A DNA stretch of 42,164 nt. Origin: Sphingomonadales bacterium (GTDB taxonomy: Bacteria > Pseudomonadota > Alphaproteobacteria > Sphingomonadales > Sphingomonadaceae). Of this stretch, positions 23,233 through 30,728 are shown one piece after another; position 1 is the first letter of the stretch; every line of letters begins with the position of its first letter. The stretch spans positions 1-42,164 of the forward strand of contig JAGXGT010000142.1 of assembly GCA_024636595.1 (NCBI GenBank), given 5' to 3'. The position numbers and the translations under genes are program-made. Under the pieces are notes generated by a model that made no database searches, had not been told where the DNA came from, and saw only the letters and a program-made list of their open reading frames with translations.

Positions 23233-24860
23233 GTGTCTCCGATTGTTTTGGGTTGATGGGAAGGGTCGAAAAAGGCCTGCATTTGCGGAATCAGTTCGTA
23301 TTTCTTGATTTTTCCCGACGGTGTCGCGGGCAAGGCATCGACAAACGCAATGTAGCGGGGCACCTTCCAGCGCGAGACGCGATCCCGGCACCATGCGCGA
23401 ATCGTCTCGGCATCGGCATGGTCGGGATGCGACGGCCGCAGAACGGCACATAATTCCTCGCCATGTTTCGGATCCGGCAGACCGATGACGGCCGCTTCTG
23501 CGACATCGGGATGCTCGAGCAGATAGGCTTCGATCTCTGCAGGATAGAGATTCTCTCCGCCGCGGATAATCATGTCTTTTAGCCGCCCAACGATCGTGAC
23601 ATAGCCGTCACTATCCATTGTCGCGATGTCACCCGTCCTCAACCAGCCATCAGCATCGAAGGCTTGGCGCGTGGCTTCCGGATCGCCATAGCACAGCATT
23701 TTTCCGGGGCCGTCGGCGCAGAGCTCGCCTGGGACATCGCAAGGCAGAATCTGACCGTCGCCATCAACGATCTTCAGGCTGACCCCAGGTAAGGCAAGGC
23801 CGCTGGTCGCAATTTTCTTGTCGGTATTATCACCGGGACGTACACTAGCGCTTACCCCGCAGCTTTCGGTCTGGCCATAACCGTTGAGCATTTCGACGCC
23901 GAACATATCTTCGCAGCGCCGCAAGAAAGCAGACGGTACGGCCGCGCCGCCAACAATGATACGTTTGAGGGCGGAAAGGTCGCGCGATAGCAATGAACCT
24001 TCCTCCATGATCGCAGTGAGCATTGATGGTACGCCGATAAACCCGGTGCAGCGTTCCTGCTCCAAAACATCGAGCGCCTCGCCAGCGCGGAAAATATGGA
24101 TGGGTAGTGTAGTCGCGCCGACAATCAGCGAGCCCGGAGTCGAATTGCCGGACCCGCCGACATGGAACATCGGGAAGCCGTGACAGACCCTGTCGCCGGC
24201 TCCAAATCCCCAGCGCTCGTAGGTCCGCGCCGAGATGGTCGCGATTGATCCGTGCGGCAACCATGCCGCCTTGGGCACGCCGGTCGTGCCCGAAGTATAC
24301 TGGATCATGAACAGATCGGCAGGATCGGGTTTCGGCAGCGGGTCAATTTCCAGTGATGCCGCCAGCAACGGGTCCATATCTGTGATGAGGGAATACACAC
24401 CGCGCAAGGCGGGTGCTTCCGCCCGCACCGCATCAAGGGTCGCACGCATCGACGCTCCGCCTACGGTGCCCGCATGGAAGATCGCGACTACATTCGAAGT
24501 GTTGAGCGCGAATTTTAGTTCGGCAGCCTTGTACAGCGGATTGATGGCGACGATCACCATGCCTGCCTTGGCAATAGCATATTCGAGCAGAATCCAGTTG
24601 GGATGATTGGGTGCCCAGATCGCAATACGTTCACCCGGCTTAAATCCCGATGCGATGAGTGCGCAAGCCAGCCGGGAGGAAAGCGCGTCGAGTTCGCTGA
24701 ACGTCCAACGGACGTCTTCGATATCGGGCTGGCAGGAAAAAACCACGGCTTCGGCATCCGGCCATGCTGCCGCAGATCGGGCAACGGCAGCGCCAATCGC
24801 GATAGCATCACGTTCGGGATCATCCACACTGCTTGTCCACAAAGACTGACCCAAGACCAA
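23229..24860 (-). CDS. Acyl-CoA synthetase (AMP-forming, FadD/ANL family)
   Basis: 543 residues. ANL-family motifs appear in order: 'YTSGTTGVPKAAW' for ATP binding, 'GYGQTES', 'GWLRTGDIATMDSDGYVTIVGRLKD', 'GGENLYPAEIEAYL' and the catalytic lysine region 'TPSGKIKKYEL'. It activates a carboxylic acid intermediate with ATP and CoA so that beta-oxidation-type steps can follow. It is the first gene of the leftward operon and lies back-to-back with the large rightward operon across a 185-base divergent promoter region. The exact acid is not readable from sequence; in this cluster a ring-cleavage or side-chain acid is likely. Confidence 0.92.
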   Translation of the reverse strand: MVLGQSLWTSSVDDPERDAIAIGAAVARSAAAWPDAEAVVFSCQPDIEDVRWTFSELDALSSRLACALIASGFKPGERIAIWAPNHPNWILLEYAIAKAGMVIVAINPLYKAAELKFALNTSNVVAIFHAGTVGGASMRATLDAVRAEAPALRGVYSLITDMDPLLAASLEIDPLPKPDPADLFMIQYTSGTTGVPKAAWLPHGSIATISARTYERWGFGAGDRVCHGFPMFHVGGSGNSTPGSLIVGATTLPIHIFRAGEALDVLEQERCTGFIGVPSMLTAIMEEGSLLSRDLSALKRIIVGGAAVPSAFLRRCEDMFGVEMLNGYGQTESCGVSASVRPGDNTDKKIATSGLALPGVSLKIVDGDGQILPCDVPGELCADGPGKMLCYGDPEATRQAFDADGWLRTGDIATMDSDGYVTIVGRLKDMIIRGGENLYPAEIEAYLLEHPDVAEAAVIGLPDPKHGEELCAVLRPSHPDHADAETIRAWCRDRVSRWKVPRYIAFVDALPATPSGKIKKYELIPQMQAFFDPSHQPKTIGDT

Positions 24861-24973
24861 TTATTCCTCCCATTCTGCTTCTGTTTGAGACGCAGATCTA
24901 GTCGCAAATCATGTGTATTCGCTGCTCGCATATCGCTCGCAGTCCGGTCGCGTTGGGCTCCAGGCGATTGCGC

Positions 24974-24993
24974 TAGGGCAGAACCCGGCCCTA
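24974..24993 (+). promoter_or_regulatory. Inverted repeat in the divergent promoter region
   Basis: TAGGGC (24974-24979) and GCCCTA (24988-24993) form a perfect 6-base dyad separated by 8 bases, midway between the divergently transcribed ligase and dehydratase genes. It could be an operator for the cluster regulator, for example the TetR protein at 37654, or a leader hairpin. Confidence 0.4.
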
Positions 24994-25011
24994 AGATGCC
25001 TGACAGGAAAT

Positions 25012-25028
25012 GCGCATCCGCGATGCGC
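25012..25028 (+). promoter_or_regulatory. Perfect 17-base palindrome ahead of the rightward operon
   Basis: GCGCATC (25012-25018), three-base centre CGC, GATGCGC (25022-25028). It ends 17 bases before the ATG of the first gene, just ahead of the GAGGA ribosome site, so it is either an operator overlapping the transcript start or a stable 5' leader hairpin controlling the 13-gene operon. Confidence 0.45.
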
Positions 25029-25045
25029 GCAGCGAGGAAATCAGA

Positions 25046-25561
25046 ATGAATGATCTGCCGCAAAAAGTGAAAGATTGGCTCGGCAAACCGGTGATCATTG
25101 TTGATCATGTGGTGACCGTAGAACAGGGTTTGTGGACCAACTTCTGCGTGGCAGTAGGAGATGGAAACCCGCTCTATTGGGATTATCCGCTTTCGCGTGA
25201 CGAGACCGAGTCGGTTATCGCGCCGCCGATGATGCTACCTAGCTGGGCAATCGAGCATGACTGGTCACCGGATCGAGCTGCCCCCAGCCTGCGGACGCTA
25301 GAGCTACATTTCATGGTCAAGGACGCGCTTGGCATCAAGAATGGGCTCGTCACAGAGGTTGAATTAGAACTGCATGAGCCCTTGCGACACGGCGACTCTG
25401 TGCGCGCCGAACAGATCCTGCGCAGGGTCGAGGAGGAACGCGAGACGAAGCTTGGTATCGGCCGCAACTGGGATATTGATGTGGTCTACCGCAAGCCCGA
25501 CGGCAGCTTGGCCGGCATCCAGTCACTTCATTTTCTGGGCTATGGAAAGGTCGCGGCATGA
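25046..25561 (+). CDS. MaoC-type (FAS1-like N-terminal) hot-dog dehydratase subunit
   Basis: 171 residues from ATG 25046 with GAGGA upstream. 'FCVAVGDGNPLYWDYPLSR' is the hallmark of the N-terminal hot-dog domain of FAS1-like/MaoC dehydratases, followed by 'IAPPMMLPSW', 'FMVKDALGIKNGLVTEVELELHEPLRHGDSV' and the final strand. It overlaps the next, complementary hot-dog gene by ATGA, so the two probably form a heteromeric enoyl-CoA hydratase, as the ChsH1-ChsH2 pair does in steroid breakdown. First gene of the large operon. Confidence 0.82.
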   Translation: MNDLPQKVKDWLGKPVIIVDHVVTVEQGLWTNFCVAVGDGNPLYWDYPLSRDETESVIAPPMMLPSWAIEHDWSPDRAAPSLRTLELHFMVKDALGIKNGLVTEVELELHEPLRHGDSVRAEQILRRVEEERETKLGIGRNWDIDVVYRKPDGSLAGIQSLHFLGYGKVAA

Positions 25562-26025
25562 CCACATTGCTGAAACCGCACATCGGCATGCGCCTACCAG
25601 AGCTTGCCCTCCCTCTCACGCGCAAGCTCATCATCATGGGCGCGGCGGCGACCCGCGACTGGCAACCCCAGCATCATGATCCCGCCTGGGCCAAAGAAGC
25701 CGGGCTGCCCGATATCATCATGAATAATTATACACAGGCTGGACTGATCAGTCGTTTCGTGACGGACTGGAGCGGCCCGATGGGACGAATAGGGAGGTTG
25801 CGTTTTGCCATGCGGCGACCGATCTGCCCAGGCGGAACCGCCACGTTTAACGGCATGGTGGTCGACGTGACGGCGGAGCAGCAAGCTATGATCTGGGCCG
25901 AAATTGATATCGAGATCATGGTCGAGAAAAAAACGGTGACAACGGCGACAGTGAAAATGGCCCTGCCGGCCACCGCCCGGTCGCCATCTCCCTGGCATTG
26001 TCCTGCCGTCAAATGGCATCCTTGA
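25558..26025 (+). CDS. MaoC-type hot-dog dehydratase partner subunit
   Basis: 155 residues, ATGA overlap with the previous gene. 'RDWQPQHHDPAWAKEAG', 'DIIMNNYTQAGLISRFVTDWSG' and 'GRLRFAMRRPICPGG' are typical of the C-terminal MaoC domain; the 'D-x4-H'-like 'WQPQHHD' supplies the likely catalytic His. Together with the 25046 product it would add water to an unsaturated, bulky acyl-CoA. The short basic C-terminus (ending VKWHP) has no special feature. A 95-base gap follows before the acyl-CoA dehydrogenase. Confidence 0.8.
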   Translation: MTTLLKPHIGMRLPELALPLTRKLIIMGAAATRDWQPQHHDPAWAKEAGLPDIIMNNYTQAGLISRFVTDWSGPMGRIGRLRFAMRRPICPGGTATFNGMVVDVTAEQQAMIWAEIDIEIMVEKKTVTTATVKMALPATARSPSPWHCPAVKWHP

Positions 26026-26120
26026 CGCGTTCGTAGAATGCGAGCGTGAACAGAGTTGAGATGGAGGGGCGGGGTCGCGCACAACTCTGATTGCAAAAAT
26101 GGCACAAGGCAGCGCACATC

Positions 26121-27260
26121 ATGGAATTGGGACTATCTGAAGAACAGACACTGCTCCAGGATATGGTTCGGCAGCTGTGCGAAGATCGTTTCCCGTTCGA
26201 AGCATTGCGGCAAGTTGAGAAGTCCCCCGACGGGCTTCCGCGCGCATTCTGGCAGGATCTGTGCGAACTGGGCGTACCCGGAATTGCGATTGCCGAACAG
26301 TTTGGCGGCCTTGCGATGGGGCTATTCGAAACAGCTCTGATACATGAGCAGCTGAGCCGACATCTGGCGCCGACGCCGCATTTCATCAGCTCTATTCTGG
26401 CCGCACAGATCCTTGCAAGGTCAGACGATGAGGCCGCGTGCAGTCGCTGGCTGCCGAGGATAGCCGATGCCAGTTTGATTGTCTCTGTGGCATCGGCCGA
26501 ACCCAACATAAGTGCCGACATCACCAGGGTATCAACCGTGTTCGAACGGAGCGGCAATGCCGTCCGCATCAACGGGACCAAATATTTTGTCCCCTTCGCT
26601 ACCGTCGCCGATCAGCTTCTCGTTATTGGTCACTATCTTGAGACCGGCGGCATCGCAGCAGCTATCGTTCCGCGCGAAGCGCCAGGCATTTCTATCCGGG
26701 CTCAAGCCAATCTGGCGACCGAACCCTATTTCCACGTCGCGTTCAACGATGTTGTCGTCCCAAATGAGGGCCTGATCAATGGAGGCGCGGATATTACGGC
26801 CACATGGCATGGCGCCATGTATCGCGGGCTTGTCGTCCTTGCCGCCCAGGCCGTGGGTGCTGCGAGGCGCATTCATGAGATCAGCACAGCCTATGCCAAA
26901 GAGCGCGAGGCCTTTGGTCGGCCGATTGGCGGGTTTCAGTCTATTGCTCATTATCTAGCCGATGCGCTGGTCGAGATTGAAGGGTGCCAGACGCTTTTCC
27001 ACCAAGCGGGTTGGCTGCACGACAATGGCCGCGCGTTTGAAGCCGCCGCAGCCATCGCCAAGCTACAGGCCTGCGCCATGTTTCGGAAGGTTTCGGCGCT
27101 TGGTATCCAAGTGCATGGCGGCTTGGGCTATACGATAGAGGCCGATCCCCAGCTGTTTTTCCGGCGTGCCAAGCAGTGGCAATTGCTCAACTGGGACGAC
27201 GCCTATCTTGAAGACCAGATCGCGCGACTGACGATCGATGGCGAGGTGGAAGATGTTTGA
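26121..27260 (+). CDS. Acyl-CoA dehydrogenase-like flavoprotein subunit
   Basis: 379 residues from ATG 26121; an in-frame ATG at 26091 is less likely. The fold is clear: 'LGLSEEQTLLQDMVRQL' N-terminal helix, 'GIAIAEQFGGLAMG', middle domain 'RINGTKYFVPFA', and C-terminal 'QVHGGLGYTIEADPQLFFRRAK'. The C-terminus lacks the usual 'GTSEIQ' flavin-site motif, as in partner subunits of the heteromeric (alpha2beta2) steroid acyl-CoA dehydrogenases. The second dehydrogenase at 38293 has it, so the two may assemble. It overlaps the next crotonase gene by 8 bases. Confidence 0.88.
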   Translation: MELGLSEEQTLLQDMVRQLCEDRFPFEALRQVEKSPDGLPRAFWQDLCELGVPGIAIAEQFGGLAMGLFETALIHEQLSRHLAPTPHFISSILAAQILARSDDEAACSRWLPRIADASLIVSVASAEPNISADITRVSTVFERSGNAVRINGTKYFVPFATVADQLLVIGHYLETGGIAAAIVPREAPGISIRAQANLATEPYFHVAFNDVVVPNEGLINGGADITATWHGAMYRGLVVLAAQAVGAARRIHEISTAYAKEREAFGRPIGGFQSIAHYLADALVEIEGCQTLFHQAGWLHDNGRAFEAAAAIAKLQACAMFRKVSALGIQVHGGLGYTIEADPQLFFRRAKQWQLLNWDDAYLEDQIARLTIDGEVEDV

Positions 27261-28053
27261 AACGCTCGCCTATTCCGTAGAAGCAGGCATTGCGACAATC
27301 TGCCTCGATCGACCGGATCGCCACAATGCGATCAACCAGCAGATGCATCTGGAACTTCCCCACGCGTGGGAAGCGTTTAACCGTGATCCCAAAGCTGTGG
27401 TCGCAATCGTTACGGGAACAGGCGAGAAAGCTTTTTGCACCGGCGCCGATATTGCGGACCTGCCGCAGTTCGATCGTGATAACGCCCCTAACCACCATGC
27501 GATCCGCTGGACCGGCCTGCAAAATCGGATCTGGAAGCCCGTTATCTGTGCAGTCAATGGCTTGACGATCGGTGGCGGACTGCACTTCATCGCCGATGCG
27601 GACGTTGTCCTCGCCAGCGAAACGGCAAGTTTCTGCGATACTCATGTCAGCGTCGGCCTTGTCGCCGGACTGGAGCCGGTATCGCTGGCGCGACGGATGC
27701 CGCTGGAAGCGGTATTACGACTCGCATTGCTCGGGCGTGATGAGCGGATGACCACCGAACGGGCACTGGCGCTCGGCATGGTCGGCGAAATCGTTGCGCC
27801 GAACCAACTGATGCCTCGCGCGAAGGAACTGGCTGCGTCGATTGCGAAGAATTCCCCATCCGCCATGGCTCGGACCAAGAGGGCAATCTGGCAGTCGCTC
27901 GAATTGCCGCTCCACGCTGCGTTGGATAGCGCCTGGCAAGAAATATCCGCCCACAATGAAGGACCGGACTTTGCCGAAGGCGTCGCTGCCTTTCTCGAAC
28001 AGCGCTCGCCGCAATGGCAGCCCTTCGATCCGGAGACGCTTGATGACCGTTGA
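27253..28053 (+). CDS. Enoyl-CoA hydratase/isomerase family protein
   Basis: 266 residues from ATG 27253, which overlaps the dehydrogenase stop; GAGGTGG serves as ribosome site. Crotonase markers: 'CLDRPDRHNAINQQM', oxyanion-hole 'AFCTGADIADLP', 'AVNGLTIGGGLHFIADADVVLA' and 'DTHVSVGLVAGLEPVSLARRM'. It acts on CoA esters, as hydratase or ring-opening hydrolase, in the same chain as the dehydrogenase. It overlaps the next crotonase by 11 bases, so the two are co-translated. Confidence 0.9.
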   Translation: MFETLAYSVEAGIATICLDRPDRHNAINQQMHLELPHAWEAFNRDPKAVVAIVTGTGEKAFCTGADIADLPQFDRDNAPNHHAIRWTGLQNRIWKPVICAVNGLTIGGGLHFIADADVVLASETASFCDTHVSVGLVAGLEPVSLARRMPLEAVLRLALLGRDERMTTERALALGMVGEIVAPNQLMPRAKELAASIAKNSPSAMARTKRAIWQSLELPLHAALDSAWQEISAHNEGPDFAEGVAAFLEQRSPQWQPFDPETLDDR

Positions 28054-28798
28054 ACCTGAAGTGCGGACAGAGCGAGATGGCAGGGTCGGTGTCATCACCC
28101 TCAACCGGCCGAATAAACTTAACGCCTATACGCCGGACATGGGTGACGAACTGGTAGACGCCTTCAGGACATTCGCTGCTGAGCCAGATGTCGACGCGAT
28201 CCTGCTGACCGGGAATGGTCGCGCCTTTTGCGTAGGCGCGGACCGGGCCTTTCTGAGTGGTGAGCGCGGACGCAACGGATTGCTGATCGGGGAGGAGCAT
28301 TTCATCGATGGTTTCGTAAGCGAGCTTTTCGCCATCGACACGCCCATTATCGCAGCCGTGAATGGACCGGCCGTCGGGATTGGTGCGACGATGCTGCTGG
28401 CGCTCGATATGCGTATTGCCTCAGTCAGCGCCAATTTCGGTTTCCCCTTCGCGAAACTCGGCCTGATGCCTGGCATGGGCTCTACTGCCTTGCTTCCGGC
28501 CATTGTTGGCCTGTCGCGCGCCAAGGACATCCTGCTGAGCGGCGCGACGTTAACGAGCGTACAGGCACTGGAAGCGGGTTTAGTCAGCCGGATATATGAT
28601 GATGCCGAACTACAGGATGCCGCGCTTGAACTGGCGTACATGGTGGCGAACAATGACGGGCCAGCGATGGTTGCAAGTAAGCGTGTACTGAGCGGACAGC
28701 TCGCCCCGGCGCTCGAAAAGGCGATTAAAGGCGAGCAGCGCGAAGCCCGGAAACTGGCGCATAGTCGCGCAGCGCAAACCTCTTCTTTAACGAAATGA
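28043..28798 (+). CDS. Enoyl-CoA hydratase/isomerase family protein
   Basis: 251 residues from ATG 28043. Crotonase pattern: 'ITLNRPNKLNAYTPDM', oxyanion loop 'AFCVGADRAFLSG', 'AVNGPAVGIGATMLLALDMRIAS' and 'FAKLGLMPGMGSTALLPAIVG'. Its last residues overlap the following MaoC gene by ATGA. Two adjacent crotonases of different detail suggest that two distinct CoA-ester steps, such as hydration and ring cleavage, are encoded. Confidence 0.9.
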   Translation: MTVEPEVRTERDGRVGVITLNRPNKLNAYTPDMGDELVDAFRTFAAEPDVDAILLTGNGRAFCVGADRAFLSGERGRNGLLIGEEHFIDGFVSELFAIDTPIIAAVNGPAVGIGATMLLALDMRIASVSANFGFPFAKLGLMPGMGSTALLPAIVGLSRAKDILLSGATLTSVQALEAGLVSRIYDDAELQDAALELAYMVANNDGPAMVASKRVLSGQLAPALEKAIKGEQREARKLAHSRAAQTSSLTK

Positions 28799-29271
28799 CG
28801 GACATGATGGACAAGATACGATTTGATGACATAGCCGCGCTCACCGCTCGCAAATCGGAGGAGTTTGGTCCCTGGAGCGCGCCACTGGAAGTGCCGCAGG
28901 GGATGGTCACGACCTTTGCCGAATTGACGGGTGATCGCCAATGGATCCATGTGGATACAGACCGCGCGGAGCAAAGCGCCTTTGGCAGGACGATTGCTCA
29001 TGGTTTCCTGATCCTCGGCCTGTCGACGATTATCAAAAACAATGCCGATTATACGGTTGTGGGCCATGGTAATGCGCTGAACTATGGTCTGGAACGGGTG
29101 CGCTTCGTTGCCCCGGTTCCAACGGGCTCTGTCATTCACGGACGCACACGCATTGTCTGTGTTGCCCAGGAAAAAGGCGGGACGATGCTAACCGTTGGCG
29201 TCGCGATCCATGTCGTCGGATCGGAAAAACCTTCGGTCTGCTTCGACTGGAAGCTCCTCTACCGTGGGTGA
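28795..29271 (+). CDS. MaoC-family (R)-specific enoyl-CoA hydratase-like protein
   Basis: 158 residues. The hydratase-2 motif is intact: 'FAELTGDRQWIHVDTDRA' provides the catalytic Asp and His, followed by 'FGRTIAHGFLILGL' and 'RVRFVAPVPTGSVIHGRTRI'. Unlike the paired 25046/25558 proteins it is a single self-sufficient hot-dog domain. It may hydrate a second, smaller enoyl-CoA. The next gene (DUF35) starts 6 bases after its stop. Confidence 0.9.
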   Translation: MTDMMDKIRFDDIAALTARKSEEFGPWSAPLEVPQGMVTTFAELTGDRQWIHVDTDRAEQSAFGRTIAHGFLILGLSTIIKNNADYTVVGHGNALNYGLERVRFVAPVPTGSVIHGRTRIVCVAQEKGGTMLTVGVAIHVVGSEKPSVCFDWKLLYRG

Positions 29272-29277
29272 GTCGGC

Positions 29278-29751
29278 ATGATCGAAACCATCCCTCTTCC
29301 GACAACCGATGACCCGGTGGATCATGCATTCTGGCAAGGGTGCCTAGACAGTCAGTTGCTCATCCAGAGCTGCAACGATTGCGGCCATGTCCAGCACCCA
29401 CCGCGGGCCATGTGCCCGATGTGCCAGTCAATGGAACTCGGCTGGAACCGGGCATCGGGCATGGGGACCATCTGGTCATACACGATACCCCATGCACCCT
29501 TGCTCCCAGCGTTTGCGGAGATCGCGCCCTATATCGTTGCAGTCATAATGCCCGATGACTTTCCGGGTCTCCGCATCGTCGGCGCGCTGGCTGATCCGGG
29601 AGGAAATTCCATCGGCGGGATTGATCCCGGGACCGTAGCGATTGGTATGTCTGTCCGCCTCACATTTGTTCAACTCGTCGATGACGTAGCGCTGCCATGC
29701 TGGTTTCCGGCAGAGGCTGGCATCACTTGGGAAAAGGAAAAGCAACAATGA
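29278..29751 (+). CDS. Zn-ribbon/OB-fold DUF35 protein, partner of the thiolase-like aldolase
   Basis: 157 residues. A rubredoxin-like zinc ribbon 'SCNDCGHVQHPPRAMCPMCQS' gives four cysteines (CxxC...CxxC), followed by an OB-fold ('GTIWSYTIPHAPLLPAFAEIAPYIVAVI'). DUF35 proteins bind Ltp2/SCP-x-type thiolases and are needed for their aldolase or thiolase activity in steroid side-chain removal. The matching thiolase is at 35105 in the same operon. It overlaps the dioxygenase gene by ATGA. Confidence 0.87.
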   Translation: MIETIPLPTTDDPVDHAFWQGCLDSQLLIQSCNDCGHVQHPPRAMCPMCQSMELGWNRASGMGTIWSYTIPHAPLLPAFAEIAPYIVAVIMPDDFPGLRIVGALADPGGNSIGGIDPGTVAIGMSVRLTFVQLVDDVALPCWFPAEAGITWEKEKQQ

Positions 29752-30728
29752 AGATCAAGTCGCTCGGATATATCGGCCTCGGCAGCAGCAACCCCGATGC
29801 CTGGCTGACTTTCGGAACAGAGGTACTGGGCATGATGCCGTCGCGCGCTATTCCAGGAGAAGGCTGGGGAGGTCCCGGCGAGATAAGAGGCACGAACGGC
29901 AAGCCGGGCACCGCGCCCAATGGCACAATCTATCTCAAGATGGACGAGCGACAGTGGCGGATCGCAGTCCACCCGACCGATGGGTCTCGCGATCTGCTGT
30001 ATATGGGGCTCGAACTGGCGGGGCCGCTTGAGCTCGAAGCTGGAATCGCCGAGCTGCGCGAAGCGGGAATTGCCGTTCGGGAAGGCAGCCCCGATGATGC
30101 CTTCGCCCGCGCGGTTACGGGAATTGCCTATTGCGAAGACCCGAGCGGCAATTCGATCGAGCTTTATTATGGGCCAACGACGGACTATAAATTCACCTCG
30201 CCTATTCCCGGACTGGAATTTGTGGCCGGGCATCTCGGGATCGGCCATTTCAATCTGTTCGTGAACAATCAGCCGGCCTGCTTCGATTTCTACACGCGGC
30301 TCCTGGGGTTCAAACTGTCTGATTATATCCGGTACGGTCCTGACGCAGCGCTACAGTTCCTGCGCTGCAATGAACGGCACCACAGTCTTGCGATGGTCGA
30401 TCTCGGCGGCGATAATGCTGTGCAACATTTGCTTTTCGAGATGGCGACGATTGACGATGTTGGCATGGCGCTCGACCGGGCCAAGCAATCGGGCGCTGCC
30501 GTAGTCAGTTCGCTCGGCCGCCATCGCAATGACGGTATGCTCTCATTCTACATGCGCTCCCCCGGCAGTTTCGACGTCGAAATAGGGTGCGGCGGCAAAC
30601 GGCTCGACGACACATGGTCTCCCAACGAGTTTTGCGAAGGCGATGTCTGGGGCCATGACGGATTGATCGAAGCCATTATCGAGGCCGGCGAAGTCGCACG
30701 CCAGCGGAACGCAGAGGGGTCATCGTGA
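29748..30728 (+). CDS. edcB: Type I extradiol ring-cleavage dioxygenase (probable 4-hydroxyestrone 4,5-dioxygenase type)
   Basis: 326 residues, two VOC (glyoxalase-fold) modules as in BphC and HsaC. The C-terminal active site is complete: iron ligands H167, H227 and E278, plus H212, H259 and Y268, with the same spacing as the BphC residues H146/H210/E260 and H195/H241/Y250. 'RWRIAVHPTDGSRDLLYMGLEL' is the typical N-module. It opens a catechol ring next to a hydroxyl (meta cleavage). It overlaps by ATGA the DUF35 gene before it and by 4 bases the oxidoreductase after it, so ring cleavage and oxidation of the product are tightly coupled. The gene symbol follows the estrogen-degrader cluster with the same neighbours; the substrate is inferred. 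Confidence 0.8.
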   Translation: MKIKSLGYIGLGSSNPDAWLTFGTEVLGMMPSRAIPGEGWGGPGEIRGTNGKPGTAPNGTIYLKMDERQWRIAVHPTDGSRDLLYMGLELAGPLELEAGIAELREAGIAVREGSPDDAFARAVTGIAYCEDPSGNSIELYYGPTTDYKFTSPIPGLEFVAGHLGIGHFNLFVNNQPACFDFYTRLLGFKLSDYIRYGPDAALQFLRCNERHHSLAMVDLGGDNAVQHLLFEMATIDDVGMALDRAKQSGAAVVSSLGRHRNDGMLSFYMRSPGSFDVEIGCGGKRLDDTWSPNEFCEGDVWGHDGLIEAIIEAGEVARQRNAEGSS

